From Archangium primigenium (GTDB taxonomy: Bacteria > Myxococcota > Myxococcia > Myxococcales > Myxococcaceae), in the NCBI RefSeq assembly GCF_016904885.1, contig NZ_JADWYI010000001.1, positions 5,952,001 to 6,016,000 on the forward strand: a DNA stretch of 64,000 nt. Reading direction: 5' to 3'. The first letter of the stretch is position 1. Every line of letters starts with the position of its first letter. The notes below the pieces were generated by a model. The model did not search any database. It worked only from the letters and a program-made list of their open reading frames with translations, and was not told the origin of the DNA. A program made the position numbers and the translations under genes. Shown here one piece after another: positions 53,813-63,293 of the stretch.

Positions 53813-54916
53813 ATGCGGCCGCCTCTTCCCACCCTCGGACCCCAACCCAAGAAGAGCCCGTTGGGGCCGGTCCTGGTCATCTCGTTGGTCCTTGGCCTGG
53901 TGGTCGGAGGTGTGTGGTGGTGGAACAACCGGAGCCCGTCCGCTCCGGCCGAGCCCGTCGCCGCCATGGCCCCCGTAGACCCCTCCCCTTCTGAAACCCT
54001 CGCCGCCATGGCCCCCACGGCCCTCCCCGCCCCCACCCCGGGTGGCGGTCTGGCCCCGGCGGGCGGCGTGCCGCCCACGGTGCTCCAGGCCACCGCGCCC
54101 ACGGGCATGTCGCACGTCACCGTGCGTATCGAGGGCCCCCTGGAGACGGCGCTCGTCGCCGCGGCGGGCGCCTCGGTGGGCCCCGCGCTCGCCCAGGTGG
54201 TGACGCGCACGCTGGTGTGGTGGGTGGATGTGCCGGGAGACCTGCGCCGGGGGGACAGCCTGGACATCCTCTATGAGACGCGCGCCACCGAGGAGCCGCT
54301 CGTGCACGCGGTGCGCTTCTCCAGCGGCAAGACGGGCCAGACCCACCGCGCCTACCGCTTCCAGGCCTCGGGCGACAAGGCGCCCCGCTACTACCAGCCC
54401 GGCGGCGAGGAGCTGGAGCTGCGCCTGGAGGGCTCGCCCCTGGACGACTACGAGCAGGTGACGTCGCTGCTGCGCGATGGCCGCAAGCACAAGGGCGTGG
54501 ACTTCAAGACCGCGGTGGGCACCCCCGTCAAGGCGCCCTTCACCGGCATCGTGAAGCGCAAGAACTGGAGCTTCCGCTTCAACGGCAACTGCGTGGAGCT
54601 GGAGGAGGTGGGGGGCAAGCACCGCCGGGCCCTCTTCCTGCACATGGACGAGCTGCCGCGCTCGCTCAAGGTGGGCGATCGCATCGCCGCCGGCACGGTG
54701 GTGGGCCGCAGCGGCAACAGTGGTCGCTCGTTCGCGCCGCACCTGCACTACCAGTTGGAGGCCCAGAACGATCGCGTGCTGGACCCCTACGAGAGCCACC
54801 GCACCTACCGGCGCTCGCTGGCGACCGCGCAGCGCGCCTCCTTCGAGGCGGAGATGCGCCGGCAGGACGCGCTGTTCGGCACCACGGTGGTGGCGGGCGC
54901 GGGCGCGGGTCACTGA
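53813..54916 (+). CDS. M23-family peptidase (LytM) with membrane anchor
   Basis: A 367-residue envelope protein. One N-terminal membrane segment (VLVISLVLGLVVGGVWWW) is followed by a Pro/Ala-rich linker and a region about 95-215 of the OapA/M23-associated type. The catalytic LytM domain has HKGVD (H226, D230) and PHLHY (H310, H312), the full zinc set of an active M23 peptidase. It probably cuts peptidoglycan cross-links or acts in cell-wall remodelling. It lies 74 bp downstream of the NtrC-type gene in the same orientation. Confidence 0.9.
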   Translation: MRPPLPTLGPQPKKSPLGPVLVISLVLGLVVGGVWWWNNRSPSAPAEPVAAMAPVDPSPSETLAAMAPTALPAPTPGGGLAPAGGVPPTVLQATAPTGMSHVTVRIEGPLETALVAAAGASVGPALAQVVTRTLVWWVDVPGDLRRGDSLDILYETRATEEPLVHAVRFSSGKTGQTHRAYRFQASGDKAPRYYQPGGEELELRLEGSPLDDYEQVTSLLRDGRKHKGVDFKTAVGTPVKAPFTGIVKRKNWSFRFNGNCVELEEVGGKHRRALFLHMDELPRSLKVGDRIAAGTVVGRSGNSGRSFAPHLHYQLEAQNDRVLDPYESHRTYRRSLATAQRASFEAEMRRQDALFGTTVVAGAGAGH

Positions 54917-54930
54917 CCCGATTCCGTTTC

Positions 54931-54959
54931 TTGACACCCCCGGGCGTGGCGGCTAGCGT
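54931..54959 (+). promoter_or_regulatory. Sigma-70-like promoter upstream of the outer-membrane protein gene
   Basis: -35 TTGACA (54931-54936) and -10-like TAGCGT (54954-54959) are separated by 17 bp. The pair lies about 100 bp upstream of ATG 55061, after the stop of the M23 peptidase gene. Confidence 0.5.
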
Positions 54960-55060
54960 CCCCGAAATTTTCCCAACATTTCCCGGGGGTTAGGCGGTGG
55001 GGAGGGCCCGAAAGGGGCTCGCGCCGCGCCGGACCCGGGGAAGTGGATTTCGGAGGTCGG

Positions 55061-56296
55061 ATGTCCAGGCTTCGTGCCGTTGCCGCCGCCCTGTCTCTGG
55101 GGATGCCGTTCGTCGCCACCGCGGCGGATGTCACCCGCGTCGCCTCCTCGTTCGAGGAGAACGATCCCTTCGGGCTGTTCATCGACGCGGGGATCGAACA
55201 CACCATTCGCCGCACGCACATCCTGCGCGAGCTCGCCACGCCCGAGAAGTTGGAGGGCCGGGCTCCGCGGGAGCTGCGCAGCGCGTTCAACTACTCCCAG
55301 TACGAGACGCGTCTGAACGTGGACGTGGCGGCGGGCATCTCCCAGGACGTGGAGTTCTCCTTCGGCTTGCCCTTCATCCTCTTCCGCAACGAGTACGGCG
55401 ACTACGCCGAGGGCGTCACGGCCGGCGCGCCCCTTCTCGCCAACCTGCCCGCGCGCGCGACCGGCACGGAGAATGGCTACCGGGCCTACCGGCTCGGCCT
55501 GGGCAACGCGCGCTTCGGCCTGGCGTGGGCCATCTTCAACCAGAAGAAGGACGACACGAAGCCCACCTGGGTGGCCCGCTTCCACTACGAGGCCCCCACC
55601 GCCGCCCGGCTCGATCCGTCCGTCGACACGTACAGCGACGGCACGTCCCGCACGCCCGTGGGCGATCGCGTGCACAAGTACACGCTGAGCACGGCGCTCT
55701 CGCGGCAGATTGGTCTCGCCGAGCCGTACTTCAGGGCCTCGTGGACCATCCCCGTGCGGGGCCCCGGCGCCTACTCCAACTGCGACAATGACGGACTGCT
55801 CGACGCGGGGAGCCGGGGCAACTGCGGCCCCACGGGCCTGGCCGCCGGGTGGACGCGCGCGGCCACGGGCCTCCAGGCGCCCCACGTGGTGGGCGTCGTG
55901 GTGGGCTCGGAGTTCCAGATCATCGACAACCCCGTGCGCAACATCCGCCTGGACGTGCGCGCCGTGGGCAACTTCGTGGGCGCGGGGCGCTACTACAACG
56001 AGCTGAGCGGCGCGCTGGGCAAGATGCTCACCACCTCCGAGTACCTCCAGGTGGGCGGCCAGGCGGGCCTCACGGTGCGCGTCAGTGGCTTCCTCGCCAT
56101 CCGCGGCACGGCCATGTTCCTCTACAACACGGACCACGCCCTGACGGGAGAGAAGCCCGAGGCCGATCCCACGGGCGGCACCACGCTCAGCGCGAACCCC
56201 AGCCACGATCCGCGCTGGGACGCCGCCGGGACGCGCTTCTTCGCGTCCGAGAGCAAGGACTTCCGCTTCGACGCGACGGCGCTCTTCACGTTCTGA
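55061..56296 (+). CDS. Predicted outer-membrane beta-barrel protein
   Basis: A 411-residue exported protein of unknown function. The N-terminus (LRAVAAALSLGMPFVATAAD) is a Sec signal peptide with an ATA-A cleavage site. The rest alternates hydrophobic and polar residues in many short strands (SQYETRLNVDVAAGISQDVE, FSFGLPFILF) and ends in a C-terminal strand with terminal Phe (DFRFDATALFTF), the Omp insertion signature. A good Shine-Dalgarno, GGAGGT, precedes ATG 55061. No named porin family is recognised. Confidence 0.75.
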   Translation: MSRLRAVAAALSLGMPFVATAADVTRVASSFEENDPFGLFIDAGIEHTIRRTHILRELATPEKLEGRAPRELRSAFNYSQYETRLNVDVAAGISQDVEFSFGLPFILFRNEYGDYAEGVTAGAPLLANLPARATGTENGYRAYRLGLGNARFGLAWAIFNQKKDDTKPTWVARFHYEAPTAARLDPSVDTYSDGTSRTPVGDRVHKYTLSTALSRQIGLAEPYFRASWTIPVRGPGAYSNCDNDGLLDAGSRGNCGPTGLAAGWTRAATGLQAPHVVGVVVGSEFQIIDNPVRNIRLDVRAVGNFVGAGRYYNELSGALGKMLTTSEYLQVGGQAGLTVRVSGFLAIRGTAMFLYNTDHALTGEKPEADPTGGTTLSANPSHDPRWDAAGTRFFASESKDFRFDATALFTF

Positions 56297-56314
56297 GCGG
56301 AGCGCCGGGCGTGC

Positions 56315-57145
56315 CTAGCGCTTCTTGAGCCCGAGCCCGAGCCGGTACACGTCCTGCCCGGACCAGCCGGCGCGGCGGGCCAGCTCGGTGCTCAACCCCT
56401 TGAGCTTCTCGCCGCGCCCGAGCCCCTCTTCCAGGGCGCGCCGCAGCTCCTCCTCGCTCCAGCGCTGCTCGCCCGTGCGGCCCTCCACGAGCACCACCAC
56501 CTCGCCCCGGGGCTCCTCGGTCGCGTAGCGCTCCACGAGCGCGCTCAAGCCGCCGCGCACGAACTCCTCGTGCACCTTGGTGAGCTCGCGCGCCACCACG
56601 CACCGCCGCTCGCCCAGCGCGTCGCGCAGATCCGCCAGCGTCTCGCCGAGCCGCCGCGGGGACTCATAGAGGGCGAGGGTCGCGGACAGGGGCGCCACCT
56701 CCTCCAGCATGGCCTGGCGCTCGGGGCCCTTGCGCGGCAGGAAGCCGAGGAAGTGGAAGCGCCCGGTGGGAAGCCCCGACGCACTCAGCGCCGCCACCAG
56801 CGCGGTGGGCCCCGGCACCGGCACCACCTTCACGCCCCGCTCGATCGCCTCGGCCACCAGCTTCTCGCCGGGATCGCTGATGCCCGGACTGCCCGCGTCC
56901 GTCACCAGGGCGCAGTCCTCCCCGGCCTCGAGCCGGTCCAGGATGCGGCCCGCGCGCTGCCCCTCGGCGAAGGCGGGCAGGCTCACCGTGTCCGCGGCGA
57001 TGCCGAAGTGATCGAGCAGCACGCGCGAGTGGCGCGTGTCCTCGCAAGCCACGAAGGCCACCTGCCGCAAGGTCTCCAGGGCCCGCGTGGACACGTCCCC
57101 CAGGTTCCCGATGGGCGTGGCCACCAGATAAAGCGTTCCCGACAT
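56315..57145 (-). CDS. rsmI: 16S rRNA (cytidine1402-2'-O)-methyltransferase RsmI
   Basis: A 276-residue SAM-dependent methyltransferase of the tetrapyrrole-methylase-like RsmI family, which methylates C1402 of 16S rRNA with RsmH. Diagnostic strings are LYLVATPIGNLGD at the start, ACEDTRHSRVLLDHFGI, LVTDAGSPGISDPG and VPVPGPTALVAALSASGLPT. Length is normal. It is followed on the minus strand after the yraN gene, with which it usually sits. Confidence 0.96.
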   Translation of the reverse strand: MSGTLYLVATPIGNLGDVSTRALETLRQVAFVACEDTRHSRVLLDHFGIAADTVSLPAFAEGQRAGRILDRLEAGEDCALVTDAGSPGISDPGEKLVAEAIERGVKVVPVPGPTALVAALSASGLPTGRFHFLGFLPRKGPERQAMLEEVAPLSATLALYESPRRLGETLADLRDALGERRCVVARELTKVHEEFVRGGLSALVERYATEEPRGEVVVLVEGRTGEQRWSEEELRRALEEGLGRGEKLKGLSTELARRAGWSGQDVYRLGLGLKKR

Positions 57146-57157
57146 AACCCTGAGTCC

Positions 57158-57520
57158 TCACATGCCGGCGTCGAACGCGCCCGGCAGATGCTCCACCGTC
57201 GCGCGCTCGCCGCGGCCCACCACCGAGATGACATCGAAGCGCAGCATGCGGCCGCGCACGCCCTGCGTGCCCAGGTAGTGCAGCGCCGTCTTCACCACCC
57301 GGCGCTGCTTGGCGAAGGACACCGTCTGGGACGGATCGCCCCAGGCCGCCGTGGAGCGCATGCGCACCTCCACGAAACACAGGGTGCCCTCGCGCTCGGC
57401 CACCACGTCCAGCTCCCCATGGCGGCACGCGTAGTTGCGCGCCTGGATTCGGTAGCCCTGGGCCTCCAGGTAGCGCACCGCCGCCGCCTCGCCCTCGTTC
57501 CCCCACTGCTTGCGCTCCAC
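57158..57520 (-). CDS. yraN: YraN family endonuclease-like protein
   Basis: A 120-residue UPF0102/YraN protein with a restriction-endonuclease-like core. GNEGEAAAVRYLEAQGYRI, NYACRHGELDVVAE and LCFVEVRMRS are the conserved blocks (E-x-A, GE-D, EV-x-x-R). Its molecular role is not settled. Start GTG 57520 (V-ERKQWGNEG) is the usual N-terminus. rsmI begins 12 nt downstream, so the pair forms a unit behind the SMC-like gene. Confidence 0.9.
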   Translation of the reverse strand: MERKQWGNEGEAAAVRYLEAQGYRIQARNYACRHGELDVVAEREGTLCFVEVRMRSTAAWGDPSQTVSFAKQRRVVKTALHYLGTQGVRGRMLRFDVISVVGRGERATVEHLPGAFDAGM

Positions 57521-57555
57521 CCTCGCCCCTCGCCTTTCCCGCCGCGCCCCCCGCT

Positions 57556-59505
57556 CTACAGGGGAATCGTCGCGTCCGCGACCTGCGCGAAGCCCCCGAG
57601 CGGCGTGACATGCAAGACCTGGGTCAGCGTGCCCAGGTGCTTGAGCATGCGGCCGAGCAGCGGCAATCGGGACTCGTCCACGCCGAGGAACGCATCCTCG
57701 ACGAGCAGCGGCATCTTGACGCGCGCGCTCACCTTCTCCACCACCGTGAGCCGCAGGCTCAGGAAGAAGAGGTCCACCTCGCGCGGGGGCAGCTCCGAGA
57801 GCAACTGGCGCCGACCCGACGCGCCCACCACCGACGTGTTGCCGTCCCGGTCCCACTCCACGCCGACGTAGCGGCGCTCGGTGAGGGCGCTGAAGTACTG
57901 GGTGCAGCGCTCGCGCATCACCCCCGTCACGGCGTGGACGTCCAGGGTGAGCAAGTCTCCCGCCTGCCCGAGCAACAGGGGCGAGGGATCCTCCAGGGGC
58001 TCCGGCCCGCTGGACACGTCGTGCCCGGACAGGGACGCCATGGCCTGGGGGTTGCGCGCGAGCGCGATGGACTCCTTGAGGCGCGACAGCTCGCGCTCCA
58101 CCTCGCGCATGTCGCGCACGAAGGTGCCCTTCTGCTCGATCTTCGCGTTGAGCAGCTCGATCTGCTGGCGGATGAGCGGCAGCTGCTCGCCCGCGGCGAC
58201 GAACTCCGGGTGCCGCTCCTGGGTGATGAGCTGGGTGCGCAGCTGCGCCACCTCGGAGCCGAGCTGCTCGCGCCGCTGCAGCCGGGGAGGAATGTCCCCG
58301 GGCGTGTCCACGTCGAAGATTTCCATGGCACGGCGCACGGGCGCGGCCTCGGCCTCGAACTCCTCGGTGATCTTCTTCTCGCGGGCGGTGAACGTCTCGT
58401 TGCGGCGATCCACCCGATCCTTCTCCTGGAGATCCTCCACGTAGCGCAGGGCGAGCACGGCGGCGAAGCCGAAGGCCGGCACGTCCAGCAGGGCCACGTA
58501 GCGCGCGCTCTTGCTCAGAAAGAAGCTCAGGCCGAAGAACAGCACGCCCGCGGCCACCGCGATCCAGAAGTTGCGGTTCTTCACCAGCGGCTTGATCTCC
58601 GGCAGCCGCGCGGCCTCCTCCTCGGCGAGATCCTTGTCGGCCAGCAGCCGGGCGATGGCCTCGTCCCGCCGGGCGAGCACCCGGCCGTAGCGCTCGGCAC
58701 GCGCGGCGATGTCCGCGGGCAGGCCCATCTTCTCGGGCGTGGGCTCGGCGTTCCAGAGCGCCTCGGCCTCGCGCACCTTCTCCTTGAGGCCCTCCGTGCC
58801 GCGCAGCTTCTGCTCCAGATCGAAGACCTGGGAGTTGAGCCCGTCCACCTCGAACTGGAGGTTGTCCACCTCCTTGCAGAGCAGCAGCTCCTTCTCGAGC
58901 TCCTTCTGCCGGGCCTCGGCGGCGGGAATGTCGTGGGCGGGCTGCACCGCCTGGGCGCTGGCGAGCCCGCCCAGGGCGAGCCCCGGCGAGGACTGCGTGC
59001 GCACGGCGGGCATGCCCGGCGAGGACTTGGTGCGCAGACCGCCGCTGGAGGTCGTCGCGCGGACGCCACCCCGCGGGCGACGCGAGGGCAGCTGCCCGGC
59101 CTGCAGGCAGAAGATGGACTCGAAGGTGCCCCGCGGCGGCAGTCCCACCTGGCCGCGCAGGAACTGGTTGGCCTCGGCGGTGTCCTGCGTGACGAGCTCT
59201 GGCTGCTTCGTGGTGGGGTTGAGCCGGTGCAGCGAGCCCCCACCGCCCAGCTCCCGCAGCACGCGGTAGGTGACCCCGTCCTGGCCCACCAGCGTGAGCG
59301 CGGCCTTGCCCGGCTTCTGCGGCGAGGCGGAGAACGCCGCGTCCCCGCCCCGGCCATCCGGGAAGAGCAGCGCGAGCGACAGCCCGGCCATCGGGCTCGG
59401 GTCCGTCGCGGGTGGTTTGAGGACCAGATAGCCCGTCTTCAAGGCGAAACGGCCGGTCGGAGAGAACCCCCGGACATTCTGGACGGCAAGCTCGACGAAG
59501 TGCAT
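57556..59505 (-). CDS. SMC/YhaN-like ATPase with membrane hairpin and no Walker A seen
   Basis: A 649-residue protein with the layout of Rad50/SMC-type or YhaN-like ATPases. The N-terminal strand (MHFVELAVQNVRGFSPTGRF) starts like the family. Two coiled-coil regions (about 195-300 and 355-510) flank two adjacent membrane segments (FWIAVAAGVLFFGLSFFL and the next hydrophobic stretch around 330-350). The C-terminal lobe has PLLVEDAFLGVD, a Walker B plus D-loop-like stretch. A P-loop GxxGxGKS is not found where expected, near residues 35-60. Either the motif has diverged or the ATPase is inactive. It lies 35 nt upstream of yraN. Confidence 0.7.
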   Translation of the reverse strand: MHFVELAVQNVRGFSPTGRFALKTGYLVLKPPATDPSPMAGLSLALLFPDGRGGDAAFSASPQKPGKAALTLVGQDGVTYRVLRELGGGGSLHRLNPTTKQPELVTQDTAEANQFLRGQVGLPPRGTFESIFCLQAGQLPSRRPRGGVRATTSSGGLRTKSSPGMPAVRTQSSPGLALGGLASAQAVQPAHDIPAAEARQKELEKELLLCKEVDNLQFEVDGLNSQVFDLEQKLRGTEGLKEKVREAEALWNAEPTPEKMGLPADIAARAERYGRVLARRDEAIARLLADKDLAEEEAARLPEIKPLVKNRNFWIAVAAGVLFFGLSFFLSKSARYVALLDVPAFGFAAVLALRYVEDLQEKDRVDRRNETFTAREKKITEEFEAEAAPVRRAMEIFDVDTPGDIPPRLQRREQLGSEVAQLRTQLITQERHPEFVAAGEQLPLIRQQIELLNAKIEQKGTFVRDMREVERELSRLKESIALARNPQAMASLSGHDVSSGPEPLEDPSPLLLGQAGDLLTLDVHAVTGVMRERCTQYFSALTERRYVGVEWDRDGNTSVVGASGRRQLLSELPPREVDLFFLSLRLTVVEKVSARVKMPLLVEDAFLGVDESRLPLLGRMLKHLGTLTQVLHVTPLGGFAQVADATIPL

Positions 59506-59535
59506 GCGCCCCCCATTCTAGCGCGCGTGAACATG

Positions 59536-59569
59536 AAAAAAGGGAGCGTCCTTGAAAAAGGACACTCCC
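59536..59569 (-). terminator. Intrinsic terminator of the rpsP-rplS operon
   Basis: On the minus strand, GGGAGTGTCC (59569-59560) pairs with GGACGCTCCC (59551-59542), with one U-G wobble and an 8-nt loop, and is followed directly by six T residues (59541-59536). It lies about 40 bp beyond the rplS stop. Confidence 0.88.
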
Positions 59570-59609
59570 CGGAAAGGCACCGGCCCGCGAGCGGACCGGA
59601 GGACGCCGA

Positions 59610-60011
59610 CTACGCCTTGGCCTTGACGACCTTGGCGGCCTTGGCGGCGCGACGCATCTCCACGTCCTCCACGCTCTCCACGCGCGAGGCCTTGCCCTTG
59701 AGGTTGCGGATGTAGAAGAGGCGGTTGCGGTTCACGTGGCCGCGGGTGAGGACCTCGATCTTCTCGTAGCGGGGGCTGTGCACCGGGAAGATGCGCTCCA
59801 CGCCGACGCCGAAGGACACCTTGCGCACGGTGAAGGTGGCGCGGTTGTAGCCCTTCGTCTTGCGGATGACGAGACCCTCGAACGCCTGCACGCGCTCCTT
59901 GTCGCCTTCCTTGACCTTCCAGTGGACCCGAACCGAGTCACCGGTTTGGAACACGGTGACGTCCTGGCGGAGGTGCTTGGCCTCCACGTACTCGATAGCG
60001 CTGCGACGCAT
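59610..60011 (-). CDS. rplS: 50S ribosomal protein L19
   Basis: A 133-residue bL19. [40 protein letters not shown] and [13 protein letters not shown] with the [13 protein letters not shown] end are the family signatures. The C-terminus has a short Ala/Lys tail. It is the last gene of the rpsP-khpA-rimM-trmD-rplS operon, 124 nt after trmD. Confidence 0.98.
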   Translation of the reverse strand: MRRSAIEYVEAKHLRQDVTVFQTGDSVRVHWKVKEGDKERVQAFEGLVIRKTKGYNRATFTVRKVSFGVGVERIFPVHSPRYEKIEVLTRGHVNRNRLFYIRNLKGKASRVESVEDVEMRRAAKAAKVVKAKA

Positions 60012-60135
60012 GGACTGACTCCAGAAAAGCTCAGACTGGGGTACGAAAACTTGAGAGCGGGCCGTCCTACCAGAGTGGCGGGAGCCGGATCAAGCCCGGA
60101 GAGGCCACTTCCCTCGGAGAATGCCTCCGGGAGGC

Positions 60136-60870
60136 TTACAACTCCTCCTCGGCCTTGGACAACAACTTGAGATCCGCCTTGCCCAAGGTCAGGCGGGCGA
60201 ACAGATCCGGCCGCCGCTCGCGCGTGAGCCGCAGCGCGTGCCAGCGCCGCCACCGGGCGATGCGCGCGTGGTTTCCCTCCTGGAGGATGGCGGGCACCTC
60301 GGCGCCCCGGAAGACGGGCGGCCGGGTGTAGTGCGGGTGCTCGAGGAGGTTCTCCTCGAAGCTCTCGGTGACGCTGGAGGCCTCGTTGCCCAACACCCCG
60401 GGCAACAGCCGCGCCACGGCGTCCACCACGGCCAGGGCGGCCACCTCGCCCCCGGTGAGGATGAAGTCCCCCAGGGACAACTCCCCGTCCAGGAAGGGCA
60501 TGACCCGCTCGTCCACGCCCTCGTAGCGGCCACACACGAGGATCAGCCCGGGCTCGCGCACGAGCTCGCGGGCCCGCGCCTGGGTGAAGGTGGGACCGCG
60601 GGGGCTCATCAGCAGGGCCTTGGTGCCCGCGGGGGCCCGGGCCCGGGCGGCTTCCAGCGCCGCCACCAGGGGCTCGGGCTTCATCACCATGCCGGCGCCG
60701 CCCCCGTAGGGCGCGTCGTCGGTGACCCGGTGCTTGCCCTCGGCGTAGTCGCGCACGTACGTCACGGTGACGCCGAGCAGGCCCTTGTCCCGGGCCTTGC
60801 CGAGGATGCTCGCGCCCAGGTAGCCCTGCACGCTGTCCGGGAAGAGCGTCAGCACCTCCACGGGAAACAT
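60136..60870 (-). CDS. trmD: tRNA (guanine37-N1)-methyltransferase TrmD
   Basis: A 244-residue SPOUT methyltransferase that makes m1G37. [61 protein letters not shown] and [17 protein letters not shown] make up the trefoil-knot set. ATG 60870 overlaps the rimM stop by one base (TGATG), which I prefer to a GTG one codon earlier. Confidence 0.98.
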   Translation of the reverse strand: MFPVEVLTLFPDSVQGYLGASILGKARDKGLLGVTVTYVRDYAEGKHRVTDDAPYGGGAGMVMKPEPLVAALEAARARAPAGTKALLMSPRGPTFTQARARELVREPGLILVCGRYEGVDERVMPFLDGELSLGDFILTGGEVAALAVVDAVARLLPGVLGNEASSVTESFEENLLEHPHYTRPPVFRGAEVPAILQEGNHARIARWRRWHALRLTRERRPDLFARLTLGKADLKLLSKAEEEL

Positions 60871-61415
60871 CACGCCTCCTCGTCCCGCCCGCCGCCGCCC
60901 ACCTCCAGGTACTCCGGAGGCTTCACCACGAGCTTGCCGCCCGGGATGTCCACGGTGGAGACGAAGTCATCGGCGAAGGGCACCACGAGCTCCTCGCGGC
61001 CCTCGGCGCGGATGACGAGGTTGGGCACCTCGCCGGTGTCCCACAGCTCCTCCACGCGGCCGAGCACGTTGCCCGCGGCATCCACCGCGGTGAGGCCCAC
61101 CAGGTCTCCCTGGAAGTACTCGTCCTCGGACGGAGGCTCGAGGTCCTCGCGGAACACGAGCACGGTGGCGCCCACGAGCGCCTCGGCGTCCTCGCGGCGC
61201 TCCACGTCCTCGAAGACCACGAGGGTCTCCTTGGGGGTGGGCCGCACGGACTCGATGCGCAGCAGGCGCTCCTGCCCGGCGCGGGTGCGCACGAGCACGC
61301 GCTCGACGAAGTCCAGGGTCTCGGAGGCCGGGTCGAAGGCGCGTACGGCCACCTCGCCCTTGAGACCATGGGCCCGTGCCACGTAGCCCAACTCCAGATG
61401 GGGCTTGAGCGTCAC
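60870..61415 (-). CDS. rimM: 16S rRNA processing protein RimM
   Basis: A 181-residue ribosome maturation factor with an N-terminal RimM barrel ([20 protein letters not shown]) and a C-terminal PRC-barrel ([20 protein letters not shown]). It acts in 30S assembly with S19. Start GTG 61415 is 4 nt inside the end of the KH-protein gene, typical of coupling. Confidence 0.96.
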   Translation of the reverse strand: MTLKPHLELGYVARAHGLKGEVAVRAFDPASETLDFVERVLVRTRAGQERLLRIESVRPTPKETLVVFEDVERREDAEALVGATVLVFREDLEPPSEDEYFQGDLVGLTAVDAAGNVLGRVEELWDTGEVPNLVIRAEGREELVVPFADDFVSTVDIPGGKLVVKPPEYLEVGGGGRDEEA

Positions 61416-61690
61416 GGGTTGTCGGGAGGGGAAGAGGCGGGGCCCGGCGGCACGCGACGGTCGTCCTGGATCTCCAGACGGACCTTCTGCCCATGCTTCT
61501 GGGCCGCGGCGCCGATCAGCGTCCGGAGGGCACCCACCGTGCGCCCATCACGTCCGATGACCTTGCCCACGTCCTCGGGGGAGACCTTCAGCTCGTAGAG
61601 CCGGGCCCCGTCCACCTCGGACGCGCGCAAGGCGACCTGGTCGGGATGATCGACCAGGGACCGCACCAGGTAGAGGATGAGTGGCTCCAC
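61412..61690 (-). CDS. khpA: KH-domain RNA-binding protein KhpA
   Basis: A 92-residue single KH-domain protein. LILYLVRSLVDHPDQV and the GxxG loop in VGKVIGRDGRTVGALRTL are diagnostic. Its partner KhpB is not in the window. The gene sits in its usual place between rpsP and rimM. The start codon is GTG. Confidence 0.94.
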   Translation of the reverse strand: MEPLILYLVRSLVDHPDQVALRASEVDGARLYELKVSPEDVGKVIGRDGRTVGALRTLIGAAAQKHGQKVRLEIQDDRRVPPGPASSPPDNP

Positions 61691-61715
61691 GCTGTCGACT
61701 CAGCCCCGAGGGGGA

Positions 61716-61970
61716 CTAGGTGGCGGGCGTGGCGCGCTTGTGGCGCTTGATGAGCTCGCTGACGGTCTCGGACTCCTGCGCGCCGACCTTCTGCCAGTGC
61801 GCCAGGCGCTCCGCGTCGAACTCCACCTTGGCGGGGGTGTGGTTCGGATCGTAGGAGCCCACGGCCTCGATGAACTTGCCGTCCCGGGGGCTGCGGGAGT
61901 CAGTGGCCACCACGTGGTAGTACGGCTTCTTCTTGGAGCCCGCGCGGGCGAGACGGAGGATAACGGCCAT
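61716..61970 (-). CDS. rpsP: 30S ribosomal protein S16
   Basis: An 84-residue bS16: MAVILRLARAGSKKKPYYHV, GKFIEAVGSYDPN and the AERLAHWQKVGAQESETV segment are typical. It is the first gene of the operon with khpA, rimM, trmD and rplS, behind the promoter at 62034-62062. Confidence 0.98.
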   Translation of the reverse strand: MAVILRLARAGSKKKPYYHVVATDSRSPRDGKFIEAVGSYDPNHTPAKVEFDAERLAHWQKVGAQESETVSELIKRHKRATPAT

Positions 61971-62033
61971 TTCTGATGCTCCAGGTGAAGACTGAAGGTG
62001 AGACAAGAAGGTGATCAGCTTGGAGGGGGGCGC

Positions 62034-62062
62034 TCTTAACCCCCCCACGCGCGGATTGTCAA
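62034..62062 (-). promoter_or_regulatory. Sigma-70-like promoter of the rpsP operon
   Basis: On the minus strand, -35 TTGACA (62057-62062) and -10-like TTAAGA (62034-62039) are separated by 17 bp. The -35 overlaps the last codons and stop of rlmN. The leader to the rpsP ATG at 61970 is about 55 nt. Confidence 0.75.
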
Positions 62063-63222
62063 GGAAGCTCGGGGCTTTGCGCCGATTCCGAGGCGCTCTC
62101 CCCTCCCCGGTTGGCCAACTGGCCGCACGCCCCCGCGATGTCCCGCCCGCGATTCTGCCGGATGAAGGCCGCCACGTGGCCCTCGCACAGGAGTTCCCGG
62201 AAGCGCTCGGCCCGCTGCTCCATGGTCGTCTGGAAGCCCAGGCCGGGGTTCTCGTTGTAGGGAATGAGGTTCACCTTGGCGGGGATGCCCTTGAGCAGCT
62301 CGATGAGCCGCGCGGCGTCCGCGTCGGTGTCGTTGAAGTCGCGCAGCAGCACGTACTCGAAGGTGATGCGGCGGCCCTGGCGCAGGGGGAACTTGCGGCA
62401 GGCGTCGAGCAGCGCCGCGATGTTCCACTTGCGGTTGACGGGCATCGTCTGGGAGCGCTGCTCGTCGGTGCTCGCGTTGAGCGAGATGGCCAGCTTCACG
62501 TCCGTCTCCTGCCCGAAGCGCTCGATCATCGGCACGAGGCCCACGGTGGACACGGTGATGTGGCGGTGGCTGAAGTTCGGCCCGTCCCCGGACTGGAGGA
62601 TGGCGAGCGACGTCTTGAGGTTCTCGAAGTTGTGCAGGGGCTCGCCCATGCCCATGAACACCAGGTTGGACAGGGGCCGCAGCGTCTCCAGGCCCTCGTT
62701 CTTGCGCACCTCGCGGTTGACCGCGTGCACCTGGGCGACGATCTCCCCGGGCGTCAGGTTGCGCTTGAGGCCCAGGGTGCCCGTCATGCAGAAGGTGCAC
62801 GCCATGGCGCAGCCCACCTGCGTGGACACGCACAGCGTCTTGCGGTCCGCGGAGGGCATGTAGACGGACTCGATGTAGCGGCCATCCCGCGTCTTCCAGC
62901 GGTACTTGATGGTGCCATCCACCGAGCGCTGCTCGGCGTCCTTCACCAGCGGGACGATCTCCGCGCGCTCCTTGAGCTTCGTGCGCAGGGCCTTGGACAG
63001 GTCCGTCATCTCGTCGAACGAGGTGGCGCCGCGCTGGTGCATCCACCGGTAGAGCTGCCCGGCCCGGAAGGCCTTCTCGCCCAGTTGCTCGGTGAGGAAG
63101 CGGGTGAGCCCCTCGAGCGTGAGGCTGGAGACCTCCGTGAGCTTCGCGGGCGCGGGGGCCGCGACGGGCAGGACGGGGGCCGGGATCTCGGCGGGGGCGC
63201 TGGAGGGCTCGGTCGGCGTCAT
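62059..63222 (-). CDS. rlmN: Radical SAM rRNA/tRNA methyltransferase RlmN
   Basis: A 387-residue dual-specificity enzyme that methylates A2503 of 23S rRNA and A37 of some tRNAs. The radical-SAM cluster is C138-xxx-C142-xx-C145 in CAMACTFC. NLVFMGMGEPLHNFENL, VSTVGLVPMIERFG and IPYNENPGL are family blocks, and the resolving cysteines include one in the C-terminal DIAGACGQL. An Ala/Pro-rich extension of about 25 residues precedes the conserved part. Confidence 0.97.
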   Translation of the reverse strand: MTPTEPSSAPAEIPAPVLPVAAPAPAKLTEVSSLTLEGLTRFLTEQLGEKAFRAGQLYRWMHQRGATSFDEMTDLSKALRTKLKERAEIVPLVKDAEQRSVDGTIKYRWKTRDGRYIESVYMPSADRKTLCVSTQVGCAMACTFCMTGTLGLKRNLTPGEIVAQVHAVNREVRKNEGLETLRPLSNLVFMGMGEPLHNFENLKTSLAILQSGDGPNFSHRHITVSTVGLVPMIERFGQETDVKLAISLNASTDEQRSQTMPVNRKWNIAALLDACRKFPLRQGRRITFEYVLLRDFNDTDADAARLIELLKGIPAKVNLIPYNENPGLGFQTTMEQRAERFRELLCEGHVAAFIRQNRGRDIAGACGQLANRGGESASESAQSPELP

Positions 63223-63293
63223 CAGGGTTCCAACGGGCAGGAGACAGCGTCCCTTCCCACATCCGGGGAGGCGGAGTCAAAAATGGCCCCCGG

